Position numbers and translations under genes: made by a program. From contig NC_083577.1 of NCBI RefSeq assembly GCF_027579695.1, positions 32,353,198 to 32,417,197 of the forward strand: a stretch of 64,000 bases of DNA, in the 5' to 3' direction. The notes under the pieces are model-generated. The model saw nothing but the letters and a program-made list of their open reading frames with translations, was not told the DNA's origin and did not search any database. This DNA comes from Neoarius graeffei. Lineage: Eukaryota > Chordata > Actinopteri > Siluriformes > Ariidae. This document shows positions 46,700-57,810 of the stretch, piece by piece (within the stretch, counting starts at the first letter, position 1; each line of letters starts with the position of its first letter).

Positions 46700-47637
46700 C
46701 AAATTACTTCTGTCATCGAACAAACTCTTATATAGTAGTAAAATATTTACAGATTAAGCACTTTTTTTCAACTAAAATGTATTCTGGAGTGGATATGTAA
46801 ATGTAGAGCACTGAATGATACACAAATGAACTGAATGCAGTTCGTCAGCAGGATCTTCTGTAATAATTTGTATCAGTGTATTTGCATGTAAGATGTGTCT
46901 ACTGTGTGGGAATCTAATGTCGACTAACCGTGTGTTGTGTAGTTACTGCATGTTATATACTTGTTATTTGTTGTCAGTTACAGTGCACTCGACAATTATT
47001 GGCACCCCTTGTAAAGATGCATATGTAAAGAATAATTCGTGTGACAGATGTGCTCTTTATTTTTGTATAACAGCAGTCTGAAGTGTTATTCTGCTTATAC
47101 CACAGCAATTTGCCAATTATTTTGAATTTATGAATGAATGACACATTGCTCTTTTTGACTGTTTATAATTTCATTAATGTTGTGTGTCTCTGAGACAAAT
47201 TAATTCCTGATATCTCTAGCAGCGATGAAAGAGCTGTTTCGTCTCCAGCATCACTTTTCTCTCTCTCTCTCCTGAAGTGAAAAAGATGAAACGCAGCTTA
47301 TCATGCAACTAAGAAACTGAAAAACTCTAAACACTTTAGAGTGACAATGAACAGAACAGGAAACTGACCTCAGAACATGAAGTCACCTGAGTCTCTTGTG
47401 TTGGAGGTATGAACAATGTGGGAATTTATCCCACTCACCCCTAGATGGCAGCAAAAGAAAAAAAATGTCTGAGAACAGGACATTCAAATTTTAATTTCTC
47501 AACAGCGAAAGATTTGACTCGTCAGTTATTTTTATGTGATTTTAATACTTAAGCTTTATCAGCTTCTTTTTTTTAAATAATTTCATCAGCTTGAAGGAGC
47601 TGATAAATAAACAGTTCTTGTTAGAAGACACTGACTT
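46700..47637. other. No gene; one Tc1 terminal-repeat remnant at about 46983-47025
   Basis: GACAATTATTGGCACCCCTTG at 46990 resembles the start of the Tc1 fragment at 12531. Nothing else is recognisable; a CT-rich run lies near 47262. Confidence 0.5.
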
Positions 47638-47750
47638 GTGCGTAGTGGTTAGCACTGTTGCCTCACAACCAAAAGGTCCTGGGCTTGAACCCAGTGGCTG
47701 ACGAGGGCCTTTCTGTGTGGTGTTTGCATGTTCTCCCCGTGTCTGCATGG
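47638..47750 (+). mobile_element. SINE 5' part only
   Basis: Head GTAGTGGTTAGCACTGTTGC through TTCTCCCCGTGTCTGC, then the sequence changes to ATGGATACTCTGTGTTTTTT. Confidence 0.85.
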
Positions 47751-47782
47751 ATACTCTGTGTTTTTTGATGTTAGTTAAATCC

Positions 47783-48137
47783 ATCCATCCATCCATCCAT
47801 TATCTGTTGCCGCTTATCCTGTACAGGGTCGCGGGCAAGCTGGAGCCTCTCTCACCTGACTCTGGGCGAGAGGCGGGGTACACCCTGGACAAGTCGTCAG
47901 ATCATCGCAGGGCTGACACACAGAGACAAACAACCATTCACACTCACACCTATGGTCAATTTAGAGCCTTCAGTTAGCCTAACCTGCGTGTCTTTGGACT
48001 GTTGGGGCACCCAGAGGAAACCCACACAGAGAACCTGCAAACTCCACACAGAAAGGCCCCCGTCGACCACCGGGCTCAAACCCAGAACCTTCTTGCTGTG
48101 AGGTGACAGTGGTAACCATTAGACCACCGTGCCGCCA
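47783..48137 (-). mobile_element. Mermaid/Merman-like SINE, (ATGG)n tail
   Basis: Near full length with the head at the right (ACCGTGCCGCC). The left flank (TTTGATGTTAGTTAAATCC) matches that of the SINE at 31297; the right flank does not. Confidence 0.9.
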
Positions 48138-48167
48138 CCATATCAGTCAACATTTTATATTTTTATA

Positions 48168-49650
48168 CTAGTGCATCTCAAAAAATTAGAATACCATGAG
48201 AAAGTTCCTTTTTTCATAATTTAATTCAAAAAGGTAAACTTTCATATATTCTATATTCATTACATGTAAAGTGAAATATTTAAAGCCTTTTTTGTTTTAA
48301 TTTTGATGATTATGGCTTATACCTCATGAAAATCAGAAATCCAGTATCTCAAATTATTAGAATATTCCCTAAGATCAATCAAAAAAAGGATTTACAGTAC
48401 AGAAATGTCCAACTTCTGAAAAGTATATTCATTTATACACTCAATACTTGGTTGGGGCTCCTTTACCATGAATTACTGTATCAATGCGGTGTGGCATGGA
48501 GGTGATCAGTCTGTGGCACTGCTGAGGTGTTATTGAAACCCAGGTTGCTTTGATAGTGGCCTTCAGCCTATCTGTATTTTTGGGTTGGGTGTTTCTCATC
48601 ATCCTCTTGACAATACCCCATAGATTCTCTATGGGGTTCAGGTCAGGCAAGTTGGCTGCCCAATCAAACACAGTAATATCATGGTCAGCAAACCATTTGG
48701 TAGTAGTTTTGGCACTGTGGGTAGGTGCGAAGTCCTGCTGGAAAAGGAAATCAGCATCTCCAAAAAGCTCGTCAGCAGATGGAAGCATGAAGTGCTCTAA
48801 AATCTCCTGGTAGATGGCTGTGTTGACTTTGGACTTGATAAAATACAGTGGACCAGCACCAGCAGATGACATGGCACCCCAAATCATCACAGACTGTGGA
48901 AACTTCACACTGGGCTTCAAACACCTTGGATTCTGTGCCTCTCCACTCTTCCTCCAGACTCGAGAACCGTGATTTCCAAATTGAATGCAAAATGTACTTT
49001 CCTCTGAAAAGAGGACTTTGGACCACTGAGCAACAGTCCATTTCTTTCTCTCCTTAGCCCAGATAAGACACTTCTGACATTGTCTCTGGCTCAGGAGTAG
49101 CTTGATATTAGGAATGCAAAAGTTGTATCCCCTTTCTTGAAGATGTCTGTTCGTGATGGGTCTTGATACACTGACACCAGCCTCAGTCCACTCCTTCTGA
49201 AGCTCTCCCAAGTTCTTGAATCAACTTTTCTTGACAATCCTCTCAAGACTGCGTCCATCCCTGTTGCTTGTGCACCTTTTCCAGCCACCCTTTTCAGCAA
49301 TGACCTTTTGTGGCTTACCCTCCTTGTGGAGGGCATCAGTGATCATCTTCTGGACAACAGTCAAGTCACCAGTCTTCCCCATGATTGTGGTTGTGTGTAC
49401 TGAACTAGACCGAGAGATACACTGTGTTCATACTGTTTTACTCAAACTCGAAATGAAATATTCTAATATTTTGAGATGTTTTTTTAAATGTTTTTGTACT
49501 GTATGCCATACTGATTAAAATAGAAAAATGCTTGAAACATTTTAGTGTATGTGTAATGAGTTTATAATATATAACATTTTCACTTTCTTAAATAACTGAT
49601 GGAAAATATTGAACTTTTTCACAATATTGTAATTTTTTGAGATGCACTAG
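48168..49650 (-). mobile_element. Tc1-like transposon, near complete
   Basis: TA at 48166-48167 and 49651-49652 flanks inverted ends CTAGTGCATCTCAAAAAATT and AATTTTTTGAGATGCACTAG. 1483 bp. A fourth Tc1 family in this window. Confidence 0.95.
48441..49382 (-). pseudogene. Tc1 transposase, one in-frame stop and altered first catalytic residue
   Basis: It starts MGKTGDLTVVQKMITDAL at 49382, has a TGA at 49223-49221 (after IVKKS), then is open to GKGAPTKY at 48441. Catalytic positions: FSEEST where family members usually have an Asp before Glu-Ser, QQDFAPTHSA (Asp), [12 protein letters not shown] (Glu). The Glu in the first position would by itself be expected to cripple catalysis. Confidence 0.9.
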
Positions 49651-49652
49651 TA

Positions 49653-50136
49653 TATAAAAATATAAAGTTTTGGTTTGAGGAATGACATGCAACCTTTGAC
49701 CTGGATTTTCATGTGGTTCCAATGTCAATTGCCTGTTGACATTTACTAGTAAACTACAAAAGTAGAAATGAATACAAACAACAACAAATGATTAACAAAA
49801 TGTGATCTACGAAAATACTTAGAAAGTTGGTAGAAATTGGAACAAAAAGATTTTCTGACACAGGTTAAACATTATCAGTTCATTTATTTACAAAATTAGA
49901 ATTACTTCCTCATTTATGTAAGCACTGACCGATATATTTATATAAAATATATTTTGTACTAAATATAAGTCTATGTAAAACAAATTTTAAATAAAAACTA
50001 TGTTTTGGTACCTTAATATCACATACTGATTATTTTTTTTATAAATAATTATTTGGATGTCAATAATTGTGGAACAGTGTCGATAACTGTGGACAAAGGT
50101 GTCAGTAATTGTGGAACGGTGTGACGTGATCTGATA
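49653..50136. other. No gene; short repeats of a Tc1-end-like motif at about 50055-50120
   Basis: GTCAATAATTGTGGAACAGTG and two variants follow each other at about 23-25-base spacing, resembling the terminal repeats of the Tc1 fragments at 12531 and 46983. Confidence 0.45.
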
Positions 50137-50144
50137 CGCTAAGT

Positions 50145-51662
50145 CAGGGGTTTTCAAAGTGTGGGAGAGTCAGCCCCCCCCCCTCAGAGAGCAAATAAAC
50201 AACAGCGCCCCCCCTTACAATTTTTGTTGTTGCTATACTTAATGTTCCATTTGTATTTAAAAAAAATGGTTGTTGTACACATTATTTTTTTCTTTTTCAC
50301 ATTTTAAACATCTGTGCTTTTTAAAACATCTTGTTTTACACATTTTAAACATCTCATAGCATCGTTAGCTAGCACCTCTTGGCAGACAACACACTGTGGC
50401 AGTGGAGCATCTTCAGATCCAGTCCATGAAAATCCAAACTTTAAATAATCGTGGTCATACTTCCTTCTTTTTCCAGTCCCAGGATTCCGCGGGCCTTTTT
50501 TGTGATTGTTGTGGGCTAAAATGTCTGATGTTGCGGGGGTTTCCAAAAAAATTGCGATGAAAGTTGTGGTGTTTTTTAGGTTTTTGTTGCGATTACATTG
50601 CGGGAGGAAGTGAAAGTTGCGAGAAATTGTTGCGATTTTCTCTTTTTGTGATTAAAATTGAGTGATATGTTAAATATTAAGTTATTACTGAAAAACTATT
50701 GATTAAAAAACAAAGACACTGAGAAATGGTCCTATAAACAACTTTACCAATATAAAAGATTACCCGGACTACAAAAATGCAGAAAAATAGGCTTTACTTA
50801 TCCAAATGCACCTGCTGGTTCAAAAGTTAAAGTGCATAGAACCTCACAGCACAACATGAAGTTACCTTAAAATATAATATAAATGCCTCAGCTTTCATGT
50901 AAGAAAAAAAACCTATTAATACTAGTACTGTGTGCAGGCAGTCTCTCCTGAAGACTAAATTAAACAATAATTATAAACTAATAAAATAAATGGCTCAGGC
51001 TTCATAGAAGAAAAAAAAAACAATTTGAACCGAATCTCACAGTATGATTCTGAAGCTGCCTAAACAATGGAAAATAAAATACCATTTTGGCAAAAATGTT
51101 GGCATCTATTAATTTCTTGTATTAAGTAAAAAATAAAAAATAAAGTGCACACAGTCCTTCACTGTAAACATAACACACTTTCAGTAACAGAATTTAAGCC
51201 TACATAAACACTGACTCACACATCATGCAATGTTGCCAGATACTGCTGACGTTTTCCAGTCCAAAATATATTCAAAACCTGCCAAAATGCACTTGAAACC
51301 GCCAATCTGGCAACACTGCGCGCATGCTGCTTCTCTTGAACATAGACATCCGGAAGTAAGGCGGAAGGTAGTTTGTCGATGTCACCTCAAGACGACGCCA
51401 ACGATTGGTCAAATTTGCGGGAAAGTTGTGGTGATTGGATATAATTGCAACACCGCCCTGAATTCGCGGGGATTGGTTGAATTTGCGCTGAAGTTGCAAA
51501 TCGCAACATCCTGGAGGCTCTGTTTTTTTGCTTGGCCGTCTCCTCACTCCCTGTAGCTTTAGGTACTAAAAATCGATCCATTTTGTCTCTCACGTTGCGC
51601 CCCCCCCTGAAGAACTCTGGCGCCCCCCAGGGGGGGCGCACCCCACACTTTGAAAAGCCCTG
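50145..51662 (-). mobile_element. hAT element with BED-finger fragment, 8-bp TSD
   Basis: Ends CAGGGGTTTTCAAAGTGTGG and CCACACTTTGAAAAGCCCTG are inverted with one extra difference. CGCTAAGT (50137-50144) and CACTAAGT (51663-51670) form an 8-bp duplication with one mismatch. The inside is partly foreign: GC-poor filler and a TTGCCAGAT...ATCTGGCAA pair at about 51231-51317. Confidence 0.85.
50304..50546 (-). pseudogene. BED-finger N-terminus of a hAT transposase (ZBED5/SCAND3-like)
   Basis: The frame contains KRRKYDHDYLKFGFSWTGSE, then PLPQCVVCQEVLANDAMR, a well-known start of hAT-derived BED proteins with the CxxC pair. It breaks off after MRCLKC, so the second half of the finger, the dimerisation and catalytic regions are missing. 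The first ~20 residues look like unrelated sequence read through. Confidence 0.8.
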
Positions 51663-51670
51663 CACTAAGT

Positions 51671-51972
51671 AATTGGGAATCAATTCTTTTTTTTTTCCAG
51701 TGGAAGTTTGAGTAATTATTCATGCACAATTTATGTATTGAAAGTCTTTTCTACTTTTGCAATGGCCAAAAGATCATTAAGGTGTCAATAATTGTAGCCG
51801 CTGCTCTATTATACACTGTAATGTTGCCAAAATCAAGGTGCGGTGCATCACTTCACAAGGACATTACTTTGAAGGGGATGGCAGCCAAAATTAAATGAAA
51901 TTATTTTTTTAAGGCGCGGTCCTGGAACTTTTTATAGGTTTATAAGTTTGGTTATTGTTTTTTTAAATAAAT
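51671..51972. other. No feature recognised
   Basis: AT-rich sequence; GGTGTCAATAATTGTAG at 51780 again resembles the short motif at 50055-50120, so the hAT element may sit inside a larger remnant of that kind. Confidence 0.4.
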
Positions 51973-51973
51973 T

Positions 51974-52008
<35 letters not shown>

Positions 52009-52011
52009 TTC
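51973..52011. repeat. (TTTA)n microsatellite
   Basis: About nine to ten TTTA units. Confidence 0.95.
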
Positions 52012-52021
52012 ATAGGTTTTA

Positions 52022-53150
52022 TAATGTGTTTCTCTCTAAATGGAGAGATAGGATGTATTTCTCAGTCAGACTCACCTTCGGTTGTCGCAGCAGCCCAAAA
52101 ATATTTGACACCTCATCAGAGGCTCTTTGCTGGACCCTCCTTAACAATGGTAAACTGCTTTTTGCGCTTCACCTCTTGGATGACTTTTGCTAGTGGACTA
52201 CTCAATTCAAAACCAGACCAGTGTATCTCAGCACTCAAACATACATTTATAAAATTGGATATATCGCTATCTGAAGAGAAAACATCAGGCCTTCTCCAGA
52301 CTATAGTATTTCTTACCTATGGAAATTGGTTTTCTCATCTATAGAAATTCTATAGCATCACCTAAGACAGCAACCTGATGCAAGCTTCAGTGCCTCTTGG
52401 AAAAATCAAATCATAACAGAGAGGTCATGAAAAGTGCAGGAGGCGATAGCAATTTCAAAAAAGGGAATTGCTTCTATGTTTGGGCATCTTAATTACACAA
52501 TGCATGTTACTCCCCAGGGATGTGCCTTTATATCCAGGCTTCTTGACCTCTCTAAATCTGTAAAGAACTCCATGATTAGGTGAGCTTGGATGCAGGCTGC
52601 AGATCTGAACTCCGGTTCTGGTCTCCTTCTGTTGGGTAAATGGAATGGTATCTCATTCTTCTATAATGCAAACCTGGAATCTCCATAAGCAATTAGGTTG
52701 TTCACAGACAGTCCTTCCCATTGGTTTTAGGGGGGTTTCAATAATCAGCGGTTTGCTGATGCATGGCCAAAAGAACTGTCATCCTTGCCAGCTAACACTT
52801 CTTCCACTGCTCTTATGGAAATATTCCCAATCCTGTAGCTTGTCTTCTGTGGGGTAAATACTGGTCAAGAAAGCAAAAATCCTGTTTTTGTGACAATGAG
52901 GCACCTGTAAACATCATTAACAAAGGGTGTGCCTCAGTTCTATTTATTAATAGATTCATAATGCACCTCACATGGTCCTCTGTGTTGGGTAATTTCATGA
53001 TTAGAACAGCCCATATTCCAGGCTTGGACAACAAATGGCCAATTATTTTTCCCGCTTTGAATTTCAGAAATTTCGCCAACTGTGCCCTGAGGCAATGCTA
53101 TCCAGCCTGACCTGCCCCCGTTCATTCAAACTGCACTAAACTAAACAATA
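52022..53150 (+). pseudogene. Ngaro/DIRS-type retrotransposon fragment: RT and RNase H
   Basis: The frame at 51948-52193 contains FGCRSSPKIFDTSSEALCW and LLFALHLLDDFC, the RT active-site region of Ngaro elements (LDDF). Then QCISALKHTFIKLDISLSEEKT, GHLNYTMHVTPQGCAF- and LLDLSKSVKNSM-like blocks, KWNGISFFYNANLESP, FADAWPKELSSLPANTSSTA, and near the end GLDNKWPIIFPALNFRNFAN- and TCPRSFKLH-like blocks. Many stops and frameshifts. No tyrosine recombinase or split repeats are seen, so the element is truncated at both ends. Confidence 0.7.
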
Positions 53151-53281
53151 ACTGTTACTGCATCACTGCTTAGGCTCTCTGTATAAACTAACTAGTTATG
53201 TTACCCCAACTAGAAATCTGTGACTCTTCAACTCACCTTATCATATTTTATCTTGGTTTAACTTGCTTCCTCCTTAATATT

Positions 53282-53490
53282 TCAGCTAGCTCCTCCTGTT
53301 GGCTCTTCCATGAAAGCCCATGGAAGGCCAAGGAGGTCTGCCTGGTGTGGTAGTTTTGGGGTTTTTTGCTGTTGATCTCCCTGCTTTAGCCTTTCCATGT
53401 AGGTACATGGTAGAGCAAGGAGGTGTGCTCTCCCTGCCCCAAGGCTTTCCACATATGCATATGGAATGGCAGGGAGGTCCCAGAACAGAG
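53282..53490. repeat. Three ~65-70-bp imperfect repeats, each with a small palindrome
   Basis: Units contain TTCCATGAAAGCCCATGGAA, TTTCCATGTAGGTACATGGT and TTTCCACATATGCATATGGA, each followed by a GCAAGGAGGT- or GCAGGGAGGT-type segment. Confidence 0.6.
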
Positions 53491-55158
53491 ACACCTGCCA
53501 AATACAATTTGTTGCAAATATTGCAAATGTAATTAAAGTTTCTTTGACAAAAGTGGTCCTGACTGAACTAATAGTAATAAACAAGCCAGGGCCTAGTTCT
53601 AGTATATTTTATGATGTTTAGCCTCATCTAATACATTATCAGTACATAACAAACATGCTGCTAGTCTAGCCAAGCCTTAGGTCTAATAAAATATTTCATG
53701 TCCAAAGCCCACATCCAGATATACATTTTAATGTTGCACAGAGCTTTCACACTAACCTGATATACTGTAAAATGTTCTCCACACACACGGGAATGGTTTG
53801 TTGGCATCCAGTCTTCCCATTTAACTGTAGCTTACCATTTTTCTCATCTTTCTGGGTTTTCTGGGAAGCAGTGAAAAGTAAAATCAGGCTTATCTCCATG
53901 TCTGTTATTACATCCAAAAGCCCTCCAGGTCTCTGGCATTGTTCTTTTAGATGTAACATCTACAAGTTTATCTGTAGATGGACTGAATTGGGCTTACAAT
54001 CACTCACATACACTCATACTGGTCATTGTCAAACACAAAGCTTGGCTGTATAAGCAAAACTGCAGTTACTATGATGTCACGTGAAAGGCCTCTATAACTC
54101 TATACTCGCTACAGTGGAATCGAGCCCATGCATTCTAAGGCTAAGATAGCCAAGCGCTAGCTAGAATGATTTAGTTATCTGTCCAGAAAAATTATGTCAT
54201 CTAATCTTGCTCTATCTTGTAGCTGCACTCACTAGACAAGATTTCCTTTTCTTTTCCACTGGCTTTTCACTGGCGGGAGAGCACAGTCTGCCATGTTTGT
54301 CATGCTGACTTGTTTTGGTGAAAAGTAGGTCAAACGCACCCCATGGTGGTCACGTGATATTGCTGTTCACTTGCTTCAGCAATTTTCAGAATCATAAAAT
54401 GCAGGATGCATCTTATCCCAGCAAAACAATGACACAGGGTACATGGTGTGTGCAGCATCACAACATCTCAAAACTCCAATAGCTATTGACATAGAACATT
54501 TTGCCCAGAATTCAACTTTGCAGTCAGCACTTTTAATTATTAAAAAATATTTTTCCCCCCAATTCCACCGCTTTTGCGTCTCAGCTCAGGTACAAGTGCC
54601 TTTACAGCATAAGTTTAACTTAGTGTTACTCAGCCATTTGGCAGCAGATCAGTTGTATTGGAATTTTCTTAGGAAGCTAATTAACAGGTAACTCACTTAT
54701 GGAGAATATGAGCATTTAGAAAGACTAAATTCTAAGTAAACAAAAAACATAATGTAGTATAATCACCACACTTATATTTTGTCAAATTACTTTGTAGTTA
54801 GTTGGCTAGCCATCTTGTTAGTTAGCTGCAGTTAGTTAAGTAGAGGTGCAGCTGTGAGCTAGCTACCTTGCCCGCTACAGAATAAGTGGGGTGAGGTATT
54901 GTTTTCGGTTGGGTTTCTTTGTTTCTTTGTTAGCAACATTACGGGAAAACGGCTGGACCAATCTTTATGAAACTTTCAGAATAGATGGGCATTGGTCTCA
55001 CATAGAACCTCCGACATTTTGAGGGTCATCTGTCCAAGGGCAAGGTCATGGTGACCAAAAAGGTTAAAAAAAAAAGCTCTGAGCTCAGACTGCAGGAGCA
55101 CTGCCTCAGAAAGACTCCTCCCATAAACACGCTGATTGGATCACTACCTGCCTAGTTT
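53491..55158. other. No gene; a dispersed repeat remnant at about 54900-55070
   Basis: No frame with domain content. The last part (GTTAGCAACATTACGGGAAA, CTTTATGAAACTTTCAGAAT) is a common fish interspersed sequence, perhaps related to the repeat at 27470-27706. Confidence 0.5.
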
Positions 55159-55568
55159 TGTCAGTAAACCTGTTGAAAACAAACAAACTACAAACATGGA
55201 CACCTTGAATTACAGTTCCCAAGAACCACAGCACCTCCAGTCACCAGCCTATTGAAATCAGCTGTCACTCGTCTCCCTAATTACCTGTCTCCCTATTTAA
55301 GCTTCCCTCACACACACACACCATTGCAAAGTATTGTTCTGCTCTCTCAGTTCATACCAAGCCTTGCTCTGACTGCCTCTCATACTTCTGACCCTTTGCT
55401 ATTTCTCTCATGTTTTTGCGCTTTGTCTTCCCTTTACTACGTTGTTTGCCGATCGCCCGACCCTCGCTAGTTTACCGACTCCAATTCCAGTCTCATGTCT
55501 TGGCTTTGTTGACAGTTTGCACCTCGCTCTCCTCTGTACATACATCCGTAAGTGCCTGTATTTTGACA
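55159..55568 (+). repeat. 5' LTR of the chromodomain gypsy
   Basis: TGTCAGTAAACC to TATTTTGACA. It contains TATTTAAG at about 55294. Compared by eye with the 3' LTR there are roughly two dozen differences, so the insertion is not recent. Confidence 0.93.
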
Positions 55569-55593
55569 GGATACTTCGCCGAACATTGATATC

Positions 55594-57422
55594 ATGGAAG
55601 AAGCAAAGCAGACTGCTCTGAACACACAGGGGTGTTTATTAGGAGAACATCAACAGATGCTTGCAGACCTCAACAGTCAAATGGCACAACTCACAACTGT
55701 GATGTCACAGGCCCTCCTACTATGCCCTGAGTCTCCTCCTAGCCCAGCACTACAGCTCTCCACGGTGGAGAAATTCGCCAGAGACACTATCACATGTAAA
55801 GACTTTCTACTTCAATGTTCCATGTATTTTGCTACCATGCCTAACCTGTCTGACGAGCACAAGATCACTAAATTCTTCTCCTTTCTCATTGGCAAAGCAC
55901 TATAATGGGCAACTGCCATTTGGGACAGGAGCAGTGAGCAGACCACATCATATGAGCAGTTCCTCACCCTATTCAAGAGAGTGTTTGACCATGAACCTGA
56001 AGGGATTGAGGTCAATGAAAGTCTGCTTACCAGCTCTCAAGGTTCTAGAAACATTGCCCTGGACTTCAGAACATTAGTGGCTGCCAGTAGATGGACCGAT
56101 CCTGCCCTGAAAGCATTTTTTTGCCAAGGTCTGCGCCCTGAGATTGTTAGTGAACTGGCCTGTAGATATGAGAACCTCACACTGGACTCTCTCATTGACT
56201 TAGCTATTTGTCTTGACCATCTGTTGACACACCAACCCTCTATCCAAGAAAGTGCCAAGCCTGTGCAACCCTCCAAACATAGTTCACCCATGGAAGTGTC
56301 ATGCACCCAGTTAACTTGTGCAGAGCATGAGAGAAGACATAAGGAGGGTTTGTATTTCCACTGCAAGAGCTCCAAGCATAACATCAGGCGCTGTCCCATC
56401 CATCCACCCTCTGTAGCTCCAGCAGAAGGCCCAGCACAACCTGTGAGTCCGGTGAGAAAGATCAATTCAAAATCATTGAAGGTTCCAGTTTTATTAAAGG
56501 TGGTGTCCTCCACATACTGTATGCCCTTTCTGCTTTTGTCGATTCAGGGGCAGAGGGGAACTTTATCAGCAGTATGATCGTTCAGAGGTTCAACCTGCCT
56601 ACCACTCCTCTGCACAGTGCACTCAGCATTAGGACCATCGATGGAGGACCCATAGGAGACGGTCTCGTCACCACATGTTCTATCCCAATTCCGATTCAAG
56701 TAGGAGCATTGCACAAAGAACTTATCTCCCTGTATGTGACTACAGCTGTGGATCATGATATTATTCTTGGTTATCCCTGGCTACAACTGCAAGACCCTTT
56801 GATCTCATGGCAGAATAAGGAAATTCTCCAATGGTCACCTATCTGCTTTCAGAGTTGTCTCTCTTGTCCCCAGGTCAATATATCTTCCACCTCAGTGGAG
56901 AGTCCACAACCAGACTCCATGGACAATGTTCCTGACTGTTATAGGGACCTTTCGGAGGTCTTTAGTAAGGGGAAGGCCTGTGGGCTACCACCACACTGGC
57001 CATATGACTGTGCAATCGACCTACTGCCAGGTATGTCACCGCCACGGGGTTGTATTTATCCCCTATCCCAAAAGGAACATGCTGCCATGGAGGAGTATAT
57101 TCAGGAGGCCCTCAAGCAAGGATATATCTGCCTTTCCAAGTCTCCTGCATCTGCTGGTTTCTTTTTTTGTGGAGAAACAAAGTGGTGGACTAAGACTTTG
57201 CATCTATTACAGAGGTCTAAACCAGGTCTCCATTAAATATACTTATCCTCTTCTCCTTGTTCTGGCAGCCTTGGAGCAACTCAGATCTGCTAGGATCTTC
57301 TCCAAACTTGACCTACACAGCACATATAACCTGATCAGGGTAAAGAAGGGCAATGAGTGGAAGACTGCCTTTAGTACTACTGCCGGCCATTTTGAGTACC
57401 GGGTAATGCCTTATGGCCTTTC
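55594..57422 (+). pseudogene. Gypsy gag, protease and partial RT, several breaks
   Basis: Gag starts MEEAKQTALNTQGCLLGEHQ, with a TAA at about 55903, and goes on in the frame at 55981-56577, ending in a degenerate zinc knuckle (FHCKSSKHNIRRC). The protease DSG is at 56541-56549 (VDSGAEGNFIS) with the [16 protein letters not shown] block after it. [35 protein letters not shown], a frameshift at about 57165, then [27 protein letters not shown] and [11 protein letters not shown], where the frame is cut. Confidence 0.88.
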
Positions 57423-57810
57423 TAGAAGAAGGAGAAGAAACCTTTATTGTCACATGCACACTTCAAGCACAGTAAGATTCATCCTCTGCATTTAACCCAT
57501 CTGAAGTAGTGAACACATGTGCACATACCCCCAGAGCAGTGGGCAGCCATACTACAGCACCCGGGGAGCAGTCAGAGGTTAGGTACCTTGCTCAAGGGCA
57601 CTTCAGCCCAAGGCCACCCCATGTTAACCTAACTGCATGTCTTTGAACTTTGGGGGAAACCGGAGCACCTGGAGGAAACCCAGGCAGATACGGGGAGAAC
57701 ATGCAAACTCCATACAGAAAGGCCCCCACCGGCAGCTGGGCTCAAACCCAGAACCTTCTTGCTGTGAGGTGACAGTGCTAACCACTACATCACCGTGCCG
57801 CTCAGTGTGT
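57423..57810 (-). mobile_element. tRNA-headed SINE-like element with a distinct 3' half
   Basis: The right part on the minus strand is the Mermaid-type head (CACGGTGATGTAGTGGTTAG). The left part is different: CAAGGGCACTTCAGCCC, GCACCCGGGGAGCAGTC and AAACCTTTATTGTCACATGC. It sits exactly between the broken outer RT and the broken inner gypsy. Confidence 0.7.
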
